A DNA stretch of 64,000 nucleotides. It comes from Cyanoderma ruficeps. Lineage: Eukaryota; Chordata; Aves; Passeriformes; Timaliidae. The stretch lies in NCBI GenBank assembly GCA_008694505.1, contig VZDJ01000301.1:1465485-1529484 (forward strand). The letters run 5' to 3'. Positions 39,153 to 53,550 of this stretch are shown here, piece after piece. Position numbers and translations under genes: made by a program. Each line of letters begins with the position of its first letter. The stretch's first letter is position 1. A model generated the notes under the pieces. The model did no database searches. It saw nothing but the letters and a program-made list of their open reading frames with translations, and was not told the DNA's origin.

Positions 39153-42100
39153 AGAGAGGCACACTAGGAATTTAGGCTGGGGAAGTAACAGCTGCAATCC
39201 TACTATTTTTCTGGTTTATGAAATCAAACCTACAAAACCCTTCAAAACATGTTTGACTGGTGCAAGCTTAACTTTAAATACATTGTTCCTAATGTATAGG
39301 ACTTTAGATGCAAATTTGTCTTTCTCTCCCCAGCAGGTCAGAATTACCAGTCAGGTTTTTGTTGGTAGCTGCAAAAATCATTGCTATTTTCATTTTCAAA
39401 CCAGAGCACAGACAGGCTGATACTCTGAAGTAGCCCATCAATCCCACCCTGAATTCAGCACAGTAGTGATATATTTGCCCTTCCCTGTTAGGCCTTTTTG
39501 AGTACATTAAAGTACAATAGTGCAGGTGCTCTGGGGACAACTCTAGTCACAGATAGGCACAAACACTTCTAAAATACACTTTTAGCACATTTTCACATGT
39601 CATTTAGGACCCCATGCCCCAGTGATTTTCATTCTGACTTTTAAGAAAACAGATTTCAAAAGTAGCTAATCATTCTTGATGCTTCCATTTCTGAATGCCC
39701 AGCTTAAGACATTTTAAAAGCATGTCAATTTTGAATAAATGCCAGAATCTCACAACCCCTGACAACCAGGCTCCTTTTAGACTTAAAGTAACAAAAAACA
39801 GAGGCAGCCTAAATCATTACTTATTTATGAAAATCTTGGCTTTGGCCTCTTAAAAGCCTACATCACTTTTGAGAACTGGGTTCGGATGCTGCTGAAAATG
39901 TTGCCCATAAAAATCCTGTTAATTCCAATGAACAAGTGCTTTTCACCACACACAAACCACACTCGCTGGGTAGCCATGATAGTGCTACTGTACCATCAGA
40001 TGGTCCTATGGAGCTGGATTTGAGATTTGATGGAGAAATGAAGATCCCACACAGACAAAAGTCAATGTTAATTTTGCAGCTCTTGAGCACCCTGTTGCTT
40101 CTGCCCATTCACTGCTTTGGTGTCAGAATCCCTTAAGGCTACCAAAACCAGCAGGCACCCGTGACCCAATCAGGAAAGATTTGGGTTCATCATGAAAAAG
40201 GATCAGTGCAAGAGATAGGATCAAGGTCTCCACATGCTAGTGCAGGGCAGTACCTTCGGCTAAGAGCAACAGCTGTTAAAACTGATGGATATACAGATGC
40301 CCTCACTCCAACCAGTAAATTTACTTCAGGAAACAGTTTCCCACTTGAGGAGTAATTTCTACTTTAAGCCCCAATGTCTCATCCAACACTAGGAGGTAAA
40401 CAATTTTTGGTCATCTTGCACCTGCACCACTCCTTGCATGAGAGAGGAACTGGCAAGTGCCAAACATCAGTCCCAACACTTCTGTCTCATCCTGGCCATG
40501 CAGTCTGACTGCTTGATATGCAGACAGTGGTTGCACAATTCCTACCATTAGGAAGTGAGCCTGCTGCACTAGGAATCCAATACCAGTGAAAGGAAGACAC
40601 TGGAGCCAGGTAGAAATGAGGCAGACAGGAGCATGGCAGGAGCAGCCCGGAGATGAGCTGGGAGATGAGTTGCAATGCTCAGCTACATGACTTTTCCCCC
40701 TCTCAGCCCTGCTGCCTCACCCACAGTAAGAGTGCAGAGCATCATTCTGAAAGCAAGAAGTGAAAGGCAGGTCCTCCCCACAAGGCAGGAGAGGAAACCA
40801 GTCACAGCGGGTGGGAGCTGAGGGCACACAGCCACAGCCCCACTGCCTGGCACTTCCCATTACCAACACCAGCCCCTATGGACCTGGAAAATGACTGTCA
40901 CTCCAGCAGTAAGATTCACCTACACTGCTGTCTCCTCCTCCTACATCCTTCAAAACTGTAAAAGCAGCAATAAAAGTCAGGCACCATCTAGGTCTTAAGA
41001 GCAGAAAGCAATGAGGGCAGTCAGCCTTAGAGCTAAACACGACGAGCCTGCACTCTGCAGAGTTATTATATCCAAAGATGACTGTACCTTACCCATTGCT
41101 AAAAGCATCCTGGAGTTTAATTCTGACAGGTTTTCAGCCTCTGGCTTGACATCTCATATGAAAAAGCCTCCTGCTGCAGTGAAGCACCCTCAGACCCTGG
41201 ACATTACCTCCATACTGATTCAAAGCAAAAGAAAAAAAATCCCAGTACTAGACTAGATTATCACCATTCCTGTTCTGGAATGTTCCTTAACCACCCCCCA
41301 GGCAGCATGCCTTGGTCCCACTGAACTCTCATGGTCTGCTAGGCTGATGACAGGGAAGGGTTGTGTGATGCACAAACCAAGAATGTCTGCTTCAGTAGCC
41401 AGGTTGCACAGCACTGAGGATGCCTGAAGTCAGTGAGAGAATTTCAACAAATGAGCTTAAAAAGCAGAGTGCTCCTATGGACAGCTTGTGAGTGGGGAGG
41501 CCACAGCGCTGTAACTCAGCTGCTGACTGTAAGCTGGCACACAGCTCCCTCTCAGCTAACCTCTAACGCCTTTGTTTTGGCCATGGTGGTATTTTCTAAT
41601 TGTTTCCCTGTTAGCCTTTTCTCTTCCTCTTTCTCCCCATCTCATTTTCTGTTATGCATTTACTGCTGCTCGTTTTTGCTATCCATGCCCTGACAGTGTT
41701 TTCAGCAAGTTCCCCTTTCCTCATCTGTTCCAGCCCCACTTCTCCAGCCTCGATTAAATTTAGCCTAACTACTCCACAAGATCACAGAAAACCAAAATTA
41801 ATTCATTCGTTTTTAAAAGCGAAAGCTAAACTTTTGGGTTTGCTATTATTTTCCCTCCATTTTGTCTCCTAGTAAAAGGCCAAAAGCAAGGAAAAATGTA
41901 AGGGACAGCAGCTTGCAGACAAGCACATCCCCCCACCTCTCAGCAGAGTTCTCCATGGTGGAACACTCTGCCTAATTCAAACAAAGACATCAGTGCTCTC
42001 TCTCCACTCCCTGCAATACTGCCTGGCTTTCCATCAGAAGCTTCTTTGGAGCAGAACATTCTGTGATGTGGACAAGTAATCAAAATAGCACAGGAAGAGT

Positions 42101-45100
42101 TGGGCCTATAACTAACTCCCTTACTCTAAACTTACCCTTACATATGTTACTGCCTGAGCGTCACCGTGGTGCCTGCACTTGGACAGGAACACCCAAGAGC
42201 TAATACCAGCGCTTTTCTGGCTGGCCAGCAACACAGTCAGCAAACACACTTTTGAGCCATTTTCTTCCATTAAAAGTTATTTTTCACTGAAACATTAACT
42301 TACAGATTAAATCTACAACTGCCCCCACATTTCTGCTCCAAGCAAGTCAGGCACTGTTTGCATTCAATGAACCCCGTCCTGCAAACCTGGGTAGATCTAG
42401 CCACACAACAGTTCACACAGCAAGGCTGGAAAAACCTTTGTCAGCAGAGCCAGTGTCCCTGGGAATCCTCCCAGAGGGACAGCCATCTCTTGCTTCCCTG
42501 TCAGTGCCACACCTCTCTCAGCCATGTGGTCAGGTCGTAACTCACAGCTCGGCTCCTGATCTGACTGCTACAAGCTTTTTCTGCAACTCCGTACTCACTG
42601 ACCACTCTGGAAACACCCCCTTCCCAAATTCACTGCCTCATGCCCCCCAAAAATCCCTTAAATTATCTCTGTATCACTGCTTTGAAAGCCTCTCACTGAT
42701 CATCTGGACTAACCCTGAACCATCCCCAACTACTGCTCTGCAAAGCTTCTGCTGAGCTAAAGAATATTTGTTATAAAGTACATGTAGCCTCAACTGAAAC
42801 CATGCAAGTGTTGGAGAACCCAACACAGCATTAGGTAAATTGTTTGGACAAAAAATTAAGCATCGTAATTACAGCTTCTCCTTTATGTCTGGCTTCAAAT
42901 TTAGCTAGATCCTTTTCCAACCATTGCATTTTGTTATGCTCCTGTCATCTGCATTACAGACTTGCCTCTCTTTTTTATGTAGATCCTTTCAGAATGCAGC
43001 CAGATCATTACTTAAATGAAACCAAAACATTTAAATTAAGCATCAATTAAACTCCCTGTAAAGGGCAGATTTCTCTTGATTCTTTCATGTATGTTTACTC
43101 TGAGCCCTCTTCAATTTTCCAGCTACCATTTCTGAAATGGTGGCTGATAGCGTAAGACCATTTCTAAGAATAGTAATTTAATTTAGAAAAGGTAAAATGA
43201 TGAATAATATCAAAAACAAAAACCTAACTGAAATCAGCTGTGGATGCCTGAGATTCTGTTATCCTTCCTTCCTTGGAAGCATTAGTCATCACCTACTTTT
43301 GAAGGCAGAGGATAAGACCAGACTAACCATGATAAATAGCATTAAGAGCAAAGAGTGAAATCACACTGCATAAATAAGGCAAACAGTGTGCTCCAGTTCT
43401 ATCATTAGGACGATCTTAATGCTGTGAGTTAAGAAAATTCTAACCATGAAAGAATACACCACAGCAGAGGAATTGGAATCCACGAATCCCAAACTGAGAC
43501 CGCATTATCTAAAAATGTCAGACCAGGAATATCAATAGCAGATAATACCATGCGGTAATAACAGCCTGACAAGGTTTTTTCACTGCCTTTTTCTTTTTTC
43601 AAATGTGTGGGCATAAGAGCTTGGTTTTGCTTTTAATTACAGGATGTCATTCACCTTTGAGAAGTGAAGGTAAAAAAACTGAGGGTTTCAAGTCAATTTA
43701 TCCTTACATCTGATAAGCAATAGAAGGGTAGAGTACCAATTTGTCTACTTTTGAAATTGTTAGTACATTCATCTCTGAGACAGGCTGGCTTTTCTGTGAT
43801 TAGACTGTACCCAAATAAATCTTCATTTCATTTTCATATTTGTAACATGGACCAAATACTCCTTGGATGTTGATGGACTTTGCCAAGACAGAAGATTTTG
43901 TCCCTGAGTTAATTAAGCTAATGCTTCGTAGCGGGTAGCAACAGTATTCAACAAAAAATGAGCAACAACCGTCTGTGCTTACAGACTGTCTGCTCTGCCT
44001 TCCATCCCACGCCTTCCTAAATTCACTGGCTTGATGTAGGTCTATGATGTTCTGTCTTAGTATCACCCGTGCAGAGTGAACCATCACTCCTAAGGCCAAG
44101 AGATTGACCAGATATAGGGAACCAGGACCTTGTTTGTTGACAGTAGACGTGACTGAAAGCTGTGTTGGGGCTTTTCTCTGATACACAATACAAGCACCAC
44201 CTTCCCTTGATAACTCAAGTTTGTCTCTAAGTGTAGAAATGCAAACTGCATCCTCCCCACTCTCTCTTCTCTTCCATCCAAGTAAAAGAACTCCAAGAGA
44301 AAAGTTTTGATTTTCATCACCTTCCAAGTGAACTTTAAAGAAAAGCTTTAGAACTAAACGAAGGGAACATCCTTCACAATGCAAAAATTATGCCACCCAT
44401 TGTCCCTTTCTGTTAGAGTTGCAACCTACATGTCTGGATGTCTCTCCTCTAAGCTGATTTGTCTTCATTTTTTGGCATGAAATTCCCCAAATCGCAAACC
44501 TCAAATACCCTGCTAAAATACAGTTCTTTGCTTTGTCCTCATCACCTCCAGTCTTCTAATTAGTCAAATGCAGCAACTGAGACTGACCAGAAAAATTTGT
44601 TCTTTAGAAACTCCCAAAGCTGCTTGTTTATCTTGGCATCGTTCCCCTCTGAAGGTTAAATGAATTTATTTCTTCATTTATGGCACATGATCTCTAGCCA
44701 TGCTCTTCTACTACTTGTAGCCTTCAAAAGAGGGTATAATGTCAAAATTCAGGTCTCATTAGAGGTCTTTAACCAAACATAGGAAGTGCCATAGGTACTT
44801 ATAAACTCAGCACAAGCTCTCCTGAGATGCCTTTCCTACATGGTACTACTTACTCTCATCAATTTTACATCATATGGGAAATTATGTGATTTGGGGAATT
44901 GGGATTCCTTTGGAACTCCCTCAATCATTGCTGATCTGCACAACATCAATCTCAATTTAACTCCTGCAATATTAACCAGCCCAATAAAGCTCCTCCCTCA
45001 AACCATCCCAGCAGCAAATTGACTCCCAACCTTCATCACGAAGCTTCAGGAACAACTCTGAGCACTGGGAATCCTGCGCGTGGTGCTGGTGTGACCTCTA

Positions 45101-45434
45101 CCACCAGTGAGCAGTGAAGCTCTAGGAAGAGTCAACTGAGCCACCAAGAGACTTTGAGAGGTGATGAAGAAGAATGGGAAACACTATCACCCTTCAGTGA
45201 CTGCCTTCCTGACCCTAGGCAAACTCGATGCAGATGGACTTCAAGTTCTTGTGGCAAATACCTCCCCAAGATCAGGTTTTTTTTCTTGCACTTATTTTAC
45301 ATTGTTTAATGTACATTTCCTAATGCTTTACTGTAGTCTTTCACTGTAACTCTGCCTCTTCCTCTCAGATTCATAGTTTATTCAACTGCCTGGATAAGGC
45401 AAGGGTTTGTATCTTCATCCCAATTCCCTCAAAG

Positions 45435-45456
45435 TAAAATAAATAAATAAGTAAAC
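45435..45456. repeat. (AAAT)n microsatellite
   Basis: Four AAAT/AAGT units. Confidence 0.8.
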
Positions 45457-45812
45457 GCAATCAAAGTCACTTCTTCAGTTAAACAGGACTGAGAGCATTC
45501 ACCTGTTTCCTGCTGTGGGACGTCACTAATGTAATCAGAGGAATTAAAGGAAAAAGAAACCTAGTTAGAGCTCTGATGAATTACTCCTCAAAGAATATAG
45601 TCTAGTAATATTTCATTCTGGCTTTAACAGCTTCAATCAAACTTCCATGGGATCCTCCAGAAGACCCGATATAAATTCAAAGTGCACCCTGGTTTGAGTA
45701 AGCAGATGGCCCAGATGACCTCCAGAGATCCCTTGAGGGATCAAAATCAATTATTTTGTGACTCAAAAACCCCAGACTGCCACCTGTGACTTCATCTGCA
45801 TTCAGAAGGGTT

Positions 45813-46715
45813 TCACAGAATCACAAACCTGCTGAGTTGGGAAGGACCACAAGGATCATCAAGTCCAACTCCTGGCCCTACACAGCACCATCCCCAAGAC
45901 TCACACCAAGTGCCTGAGAGCACTGTCCAAGTGCTTTTTGAGCTCTGCCAGTTTTGGTGCCATAACCACTTATCTGGGGAGTTTAGTCAGTGCCCAACCA
46001 CCCTCTGGGGAAAGAACTTTTTTCCTGATACCCAACCTAGACCCCCAGGACAAAGCTTCAGGCCATTCCCTTGGGTCCTGTCACTGGTCAGCACAGAGCA
46101 GAGATCAGTGCCTGCCTCTCCTCTTCCCCTCTGGAGGAAGCTGTAACTGCAGTGAAGTATCCCCCAGTCTCCTCCAGCCTGAACAGACCAAGTGCCCTCA
46201 GCTGCTCCTCATACAGCCTCCTCTCAAAGCCCTTCACCATCTTCACTGCCCTCCTTTGGACACCCTCTAGAAGTTTCATGTCTTCCCTACATTGTGGGGC
46301 CCAAAACTGCCCACAATGTTCAGCGTGAGGCTGCCCCAGTGCAGAGCAGAGCAGGACAATCCCCTCCCTTGCCCAGCTGGTGATGTTGTGCCTGATGCCT
46401 CCAGGACAGGGTTGGCCCTCCTGGCTGCCAGAACACTGCTGGCTCATGTTAAGCTTGCCACTGACCAGGACCCCCAGGTCCTTTCCCATGGCACTGCTCT
46501 GTAACCTCTCAATCCCAGTCTGTCCATACATCCAGGGTTGCCTCGTTCCAGGTGCAGAATCCAGCACTTTTTGTTGTTGAACTTCGTATGGCTGGTGATT
46601 GTCCCATCCTCTAATTTATCCAGGTCTCTCTGAAGTGCCTCCCTGCCTTCGAGGGACTCAACAGCTCCTTCCAGTTTGCTGCAATATATTATGTTCCACT
46701 TAAGATATGCCAGCA
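45813..46715 (-). mobile_element. CR1 LINE, 5'-truncated, with ORF2 C-terminus and 3' end
   Basis: Read on the minus strand, this is the 3' part of a chicken-repeat-1 type non-LTR retrotransposon. The 3' end lies at about 45813, where the plus strand reads TCACAGAATCAC. Decayed reverse-transcriptase C-terminal sequence is visible on the minus strand: LEGREALQRDLDKLE, then KDLGVLVSGKLNMSQQC, then a QFWAPQ motif and a VQRRAVKMVKGFE stretch. The pieces lie in two frames, so at least one frameshift separates the LEGREALQRDL part from the KDLGVLV part near 46.5 kb. The element is in the same orientation as LPP. At about 0.9 kb of a roughly 4.5-kb family it cannot be autonomous. CR1 is the dominant LINE of birds and reptiles, which is the main organism clue in this window. 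Confidence 0.93.
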
Positions 46716-49549
46716 ATATCACTTACCAGCAATGCAACATTATATTCCTTATTTTCTAGTTACAATAATTTGCAAATGAACAGAGATTGTGCCCATTCTT
46801 TTAAGTAAATAACCAATACTTGGAAAGTAACTTTTTTTCCTAGCTGCATCCACAGTTCATCTATTTTTCATCAGATCCACACCAGTTTGGGATGTGACTT
46901 TCATTGTACACTTTTAAGTCACAACAACTTCCACAGTATCACTGAGACATAAAAGGATGTTAGCAGGTGTGTAATGGAGGCTGCAAAGATGTGATGGTAA
47001 AGAACAGCCTCTCTGGTACAAAGATGCTTGACAAAAGTTAATGTCATAATGAAAATAGTTCATCAGATATCAACCCAATGTCACAATCATCCTTACTTCA
47101 AAACCCTGCTTCTGGGACAATTTTGATATCAACCAAGAATCCACCCTTAGGTTTCCCTCTTAGCTCATTTTTCTTGTATCGGCTTACTAGTGGAAAAGGT
47201 AGAAGGGCAAACTAAACATAAAACTTCTTCTCTTTTCCAATATAATTGCATTAGGAGTTTTGGGATTAGATGCTGGCTATTTGAATTTGGCTGCTGCTGC
47301 AAAACACATGCATAAAAGCTGATGAATGAGATCTTCCTTTTACAGCCATGTCACATCCTGGTGTCAGATGACAAACTAGGCTTTAAAATCCCAATAAATT
47401 GAACTTGACTTGTCCATGTGAACTGAAACAAAGAGATCATACTGGCTCCCTGGAGACAGATAGAACTATCTAATCTAATACAACTCTAATGACCGCATTG
47501 CAATTTCACCAGAGAACAAGCTGATTCTTGGCTTCTGTGGCATGAGACAATCCTCAGCTACTCCAAACATAACCATATTAGATAAAATATCAATCCAAGG
47601 CCTCAGCTACTTGTGGTCACAACAAACCCCAAGGCAATTGTAATGGAGGAGGTAGACCTGCTAAATTACTCAAATATAGTTTATTCCTGAACCTAAGGAC
47701 CTAAACTAGGAGGTAGCTCTGAGCCAGCCAGATTTCTTCCAACTATTATAGCCTCCTTCCCTCATAACTTGACCTACACGTTTGTGAGGATGTTGCTGTA
47801 CCACAAAGAAAAGTTTGAGATGGATGTTTCAGTAATTTGTATACAAAATAAGAGAGGAAATATATTAAAAGAGACATCAAAACTGGGAATTATGCAGAAA
47901 GGTTATTCTGGGAGTCTCAGATCATGAGCTCCCTTACACAAGTACTATTTTCCTGCATACTATTTATTTTCAAGACCTCTCTGCCAAAAAATCTGCCTTT
48001 ATTCCTTCTGTGCCCATATTCAATATCTTGCCCATAGCACAGCTCAGTACTTGGCTTCCTACTTCAGCAAGGGACTGCCAAGCAACACAGAACTTATCCA
48101 TCAAATAAAATTATTAAGGGACTGGGCTTTTCAGCTGATGGAGATGTACTGAAATCAGGCATATCAAGACTCTTACTTAAGTGAAAAGAAAACAGGACAA
48201 CAAGAAATGGCAAAGTTAAGGCTCTTGGAACAAACTCAGGTACTTTGGACGCTGATGCTGGCTGTAAACAAGGAGGAATTGTGCAGAACTAACATGCAAC
48301 TCAGCTGTGAGATATCAACAAGACCCCAGTGGGACCAAATGGGACCATGGCAGCATACTGACACACAGATAATTGTATTAGCTTAGCAGAGCAGTGTGTG
48401 TGTGGCTCAGCCTGGGGAGAAACAGCAGGGATCTGAGCTCAGTGGGAAGCTGATAGAGTGAACAAGGGAACAGTGCTGAGCTTGAGGTCCTACCCAGCAA
48501 GGCTGGCTGGGCCTAGGTGGGTTTTGTATTGACGATAGGGTTCCCTGCATTTCATTCCTCTTCTAAAACAGCTGTGATTGCAGGAAGAGTCAGATGTTGC
48601 TCCACCTAGAACAACATACATCTGCAACTGGTAGTCTGAACCTCAAGCCATCAAGAGGAATTCTGTGAATGGAAAAGGAGCTGCAGCTCAGAACACAGGC
48701 ACAGCACAGGCCCTACTCAGGAAGGAAGTGTGTGTGGGTCCATCACCACCATAACCTTCTTTTGACAGCTCGTGGAACTGGCAGTGGAATCCAGACTTTG
48801 ACACTGTACTGCCTGAAAATCAAGCAATTTAATCAATTAATGCGCAGGAACTGTGTCCAGGACCAAAATCTTTAATCCCTGATTCTCTTCCTCCCACCTG
48901 ATCCACTTAACTTTTCCTCCCTCAGATCCCAAGCCATCCTGGAAATCACAGCTTCAAATACGACAAATCCCTGGATGACTTCTTCCTGACCACTGCACCA
49001 ACCTGTGTCTTGGTTTTGGAAGCTCAGCTCATAGCACTTTGCAAATAATCAGGGGAAGTAGCCTTTTTCCTATGGAAAATCCTGTATCTTAAAACACAGA
49101 AGAGTGATTGCTGCCAGATGACTGGAAATTGATGCTGCAGAGAGATTGCTAATGGAAGCAAGATATTTGAGTGTATGAAAACTGTAAGAAAGGAAGTATA
49201 CAAAAATCTTTGTGTAAACTATCAGAAAAAAGACTGCATTTCTCTTGAGTTTCACAACAACAGGTGACTTGAGATCATCAACACAGGAGCATCCCAATGT
49301 CTTCTTGTCTCGCTTCTGCAACGCAAAGCAAAAATAAAGATTTAAATTGCTTCCTCCTTAAAGAAGCTGAAAGCCCTGACAGTACTGTCAGGAAATACAG
49401 GATCCCTGCAGGCTACCAAGTCCTACTTTTAGCAGGAGACTAAATTATCATCAACTCCAGGTAAGGCTTGCTGTGGCTTTGTCCTGGAAGACCTCCAAAA
49501 TGAAGAATCCCTTGCTACCTGGTGACTTGTGCTAATGTTACACTGCTTT

Positions 49550-50012
49550 CCCAATGAAAATGCTTTTCCAACTCTCCAGCTGAATCTCCCAATCCATTAT
49601 GCATGTTCATGGCACTTTATTTTGCCATCTGGATGGAAACATTTGGCTCTGACATGTTCAGAAGGCCCCTGGCAGTAGTCACAGGCTGCCACTGGATCAC
49701 TCCTTTGCCTCCTTTCCATCAGCGAGAGAAGCCAAAGCTCTCTTAGCCTCATCTTGTAGGCCATGTGTTCTCAGCCCCTGACTGACCCTTCTCTGAACTC
49801 CCTCCGCCTGTTCAACATCCCATCTCAACTGGTGGACTCAAGCCTGGGTAACACCTCAGCAGTAGTGAGGAAAGGTGAGCAATAACTCACCTCAGTCTCC
49901 AAGCTCCTCCAGAAGCAGCCCTATATCCAGTTTTCTTTATTGACAATGACATCACACATTGGACTCATATTTGACTGGGTGTTCACTGCCTGCTCCACAT
50001 CCTTTTGTCAAG
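49550..50012 (-). mobile_element. Old, highly diverged CR1 LINE fragment
   Basis: The plus strand reads like the complement of the CR1 ORF2 3' region with many substitutions: TCTCTTAGCCTCATCTTGTA, a GTTCTCAGCCCCTGACTGA segment, TTCTCTGAACTCCCTCC, GGGTAACACCTCAGCAGTA, GCAATAACTCACCTC and GTTCACTGCCTGCTCCACAT. The order matches CR1 elements elsewhere in the window. Divergence is much higher than in the 19.5-kb and 45.8-kb copies, so this is an older insertion. Boundaries are approximate. Confidence 0.6.
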
Positions 50013-52036
50013 AAATAAAGAAGAATAAAATGCGTATTTTGAGATGGTGCCTAAGCTGGAGGAGTTCCACAATGCCATGGCCACATGGATAGAAGGTGGC
50101 CACATAGGTGACAAGGTGGTGTTAGCTACACCTATGCTATTTCCAATAAACATGACAGCTCATTAAGAAGACACCTGTTCAAGGAGGGGGTGGTGTTCTT
50201 AAAGCATGGGAAAATGGGTGAAGAGGAATACTGAAAGCAAACACAAAGCTGATCATGACATTGAAGTGCATGAAGATAAAGCTCTGGTTTAGTATCCATA
50301 GGGCATTAGTTCTGCTCTGAATAGAAACTTATGACAGAAGAAAAGTGCTTGAAATTTGATTTTCAATTCTACTTTGAAACTCATAAAAGCACCAAGCACC
50401 AGCCCAAGAAACTGCTGCTCTTCCCTTTTAACTTAGTATCCATTCATTTAGGAACAGTGATACGCAAACCTCCGGGAGATAATTGCCCAGCTGGTGCAAA
50501 CCACAGTACCAGCAATGAAGTTAACCCAGCCAGGCATCCACACTGGCCTTTTGAGCTCACTGAACAATCTCATTCTATGACAAAGCTGATTCCAGTTGCT
50601 CCACCACTATCACTTTGCTACCTTCTGTTTTTGACCATCCAAATTAATAATTTGTTCCCCTTTCCAGAAATCAGTAGGAAGTTCTGTTGTGACAAAAGAG
50701 TTTTCATACTAGACTGGCCACATCCCTAGATGTGGAACAGCTCAAATCTGACAGCCTCCAGGAAAACATTCCGATGCTTTTTTACCTTCCCTGCACTTTT
50801 TCAGAAAAGACTGGCAGGGAGTGATGGAAGAGAAGAAATGAATCATGAGCAGAGGGTACTGCTAGAGGGGAAAAAGAACCAAACTTTTAATATATCCAAA
50901 GATATTTATAAGCTGCTGCATTTTAGCCACTGCTGGCAACCACTTGTTTTTGAGCTGTGCTAGGGCAGGCAGCTGGGTCCTGCAGCTGGTAAATACACAG
51001 AGAGCTCCATTTATCAAATGCCCTTCAAGAGTTGCTACCACTATCTCTCAGGTCTGAGGCAAAGCATGCTCCCAACACACAACCAAGCGTCTGAAAGGCA
51101 TTTCAGCATGCCTCTGCTGCGTAATGCACGTATTTCTCTTTCAAAGTAACACGGCTGCCAACACCTTAATCATTCCTTGGGGACCTTCAACACATCAGCC
51201 CTTAAGTGCTTCATTACCTCCAGCGGCTCCTGCAGAGCTCACGTCCCAGGTGAGCTGTACACAGATCCCTGTCAGCTACAGAGAGCAGCCTGAGCTGCAG
51301 GAGAGCAGGATCTGTGCAAATCAGGTCTAACAGCCTGTCTTCCACCACTCTTTGTTTCTGCGAGTTTGGCCTCGTTTGCTGCAAAATATCTAGGACAAAA
51401 GGCAAGGCAGCATCAAGAAACCACATTTGAGACTAAAATCACTGCATGTTTCTTTTCAGGACCTGTGGGAGAGAAGATTCTTGCTCCTCTGCATGGACAT
51501 TCTAAGGGCTATGGAGACCAGTCAAATAACCTTCACTGAGGCACCTGAGCTGTGTGTACCCCCCCAAAGCCTTCTTGTTTTTAAGTTAGAAACTGCTGCC
51601 TCAAGTCACAAAATATAGCATTTTGAAATTGTATTGATATATTCTTGGCACAAAAGAGAAATAAACCGCAAATGCAACCAATACAGAAACTTGAGCTGCC
51701 CTTTGTTTCTGCAGGGCTTAAAACACTAAGGGGAAAACCTAAGCAACAATTTTCTTTGATCCATGGAAAGATGCAGTCAGTTAGGACTGGTACACAGATA
51801 CCTATTTGGAAATTAGCTTCAGCATGTGAAGGCATAATCTACCCTTTGAAAATTCTAGATTGCTGCATCAGGTTCCTTGAGATGACACTGCTAGAGACAT
51901 CATCACAAGGACTCATTTCCAAGTCAATTTCTCTTTTAAAACAAGACACCCCAGGGTCATTTTTTGTGAAGCACTTCCACTAGGGAACAGCTTCACCTGC
52001 TCTCTTCATGTCAGCCCCACAGTCCCTCCTCTGCAG

Positions 52037-52046
52037 CCCCCCCCCC
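52037..52046. repeat. Poly-C run
   Basis: Ten consecutive C bases, followed by ACCACCC. Confidence 0.9.
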
Positions 52047-53477
52047 ACCACCCAGAGCCCTTCCAGTGGAAATTATGATCTAATGGCTCAAAATAACATA
52101 GGAAGGTTAATTAATCATGCAATTATATACAAACTTACACATATAAGTATGCACAGACATGTGCATATCCCTAATTTTCTGATTCTGCATCATTAGCTCA
52201 GGAAACTGGCAGAGGCAAAGAATAAGGAGAGAAACCAACAGTTGCTCACATGGATCAACACTTCCAGGCTCTCTCTTTTGCAGCTCATCTCACTCATAGT
52301 TGTGGTTTCAACATGTGATTCACATTAGGCCCCTCTGCTCGCCATTTGATGGTTCTGCTAAGCAGATGTGAATTTATTTAGTCACAGAGCCTGCTCTTTA
52401 CACTGCCTCTTTGTAGAACAGATGGGCTTTTTTTTTTCCCTGTTCAACAGTGTTCAGATAGCGATCATACCCAGTGCACAGGTTTGCTTCGTAATTTCAC
52501 AGGAAAAGGAGCACATGAACATAGGCACGTTCTCACAGGAGTTCTTTTCAGCAGCCTGGACACGCCACAAGAGTTGATGGCCCTGACGGAGAATGACAAA
52601 CTGCAACACCAGGAGTGCCCAGACAAGACCAAGATCCTCAGGGATCAGCCCCAGAAGTTGAAGGAAATGAGTGATGCATGGGCACCTGGCAGGGTCCAGA
52701 AGACACAACTCCACCACACACCGACCAGCTCTCCTGTGAAAGCTTGAGTGCAGTGTGAGCTGAATGAAGGGTAGGTTCCCGCAACACTCATGGGGACATG
52801 AAAACATGGCATCTCCTGGGACCCCTCAGCTTGGTGAAATAGCCTGGAAATGCTATCCGCTCCCTGTGTGGGCATTCTTCTTTCTGCACTCAGAGTGCCG
52901 CTGGCATTGGATGAAGCAGAACTGCACAAAGGCCCTCTCAGAGCAGAATGAGACTGCCCGCATGAGAAGTCCGCTCGGAACAGCTATTGCACTTTAAATT
53001 CACACCCTGGCTTTGTTTTGCAATCGTTTCCCTGTGCAGAACGGCCCTGGGCTTCAGATTCAATTCTTCCTCATGTTATCAACAGCTGAGCACTGCTCCC
53101 ATCCAAGGGTAGGATATGGCCTATACAAGAGGCCAAACCACAATCTTGGAGAAGAAGGATGAGCTTCCCTTTTACTTTGTACTATCCTGTATATGGATGC
53201 ACCTCTTTATAGCTTCAGAAACAGAACAGTGATGACTTCACCCTAGCAAATGGCCCCCCTATGTGGGTAAATCATCTCTGCTCTGCCACAGAAACCAAGG
53301 ATGTGTGTACATGGCACACACGAATGCCATGCCCACACTTGTGCAAACACCTAATCCCTCTCCAAAAGCTGCAGCCCTGTCCCTCAGACACAGCTTTGCT
53401 CTCCATGCACTACCCACCTGTTACAAAGATGATCTCAGTTTCTACCAGAATATACTTAGGACTCAGGATTAAAGGTA

Positions 53478-53550
53478 ATTTTATATATTTATATATGTAT
53501 GCGTGTGTATGTATGTTTATATATGTGTGTGTATATATACACACACATGT
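53478..53550. repeat. TA/TG/CA low-complexity tract with 26-bp palindrome
   Basis: Alternating purine-pyrimidine sequence with TATATT, TGTGTATG and TGTGTG(TA)nCACACA units. Positions 53523-53548 form a perfect palindrome: AT(GT)4, a TA-rich centre, then the complementary (AC)n arm. Confidence 0.9.

Noticed and set aside
43800..44384. 194-codon minus-strand ORF in the LPP 5' intron
   Set aside because: No recognisable domain, family, or splice context. An ORF of this length is not surprising in 128 kb of double-strand search space, and a second overlapping ORF in another frame exists.
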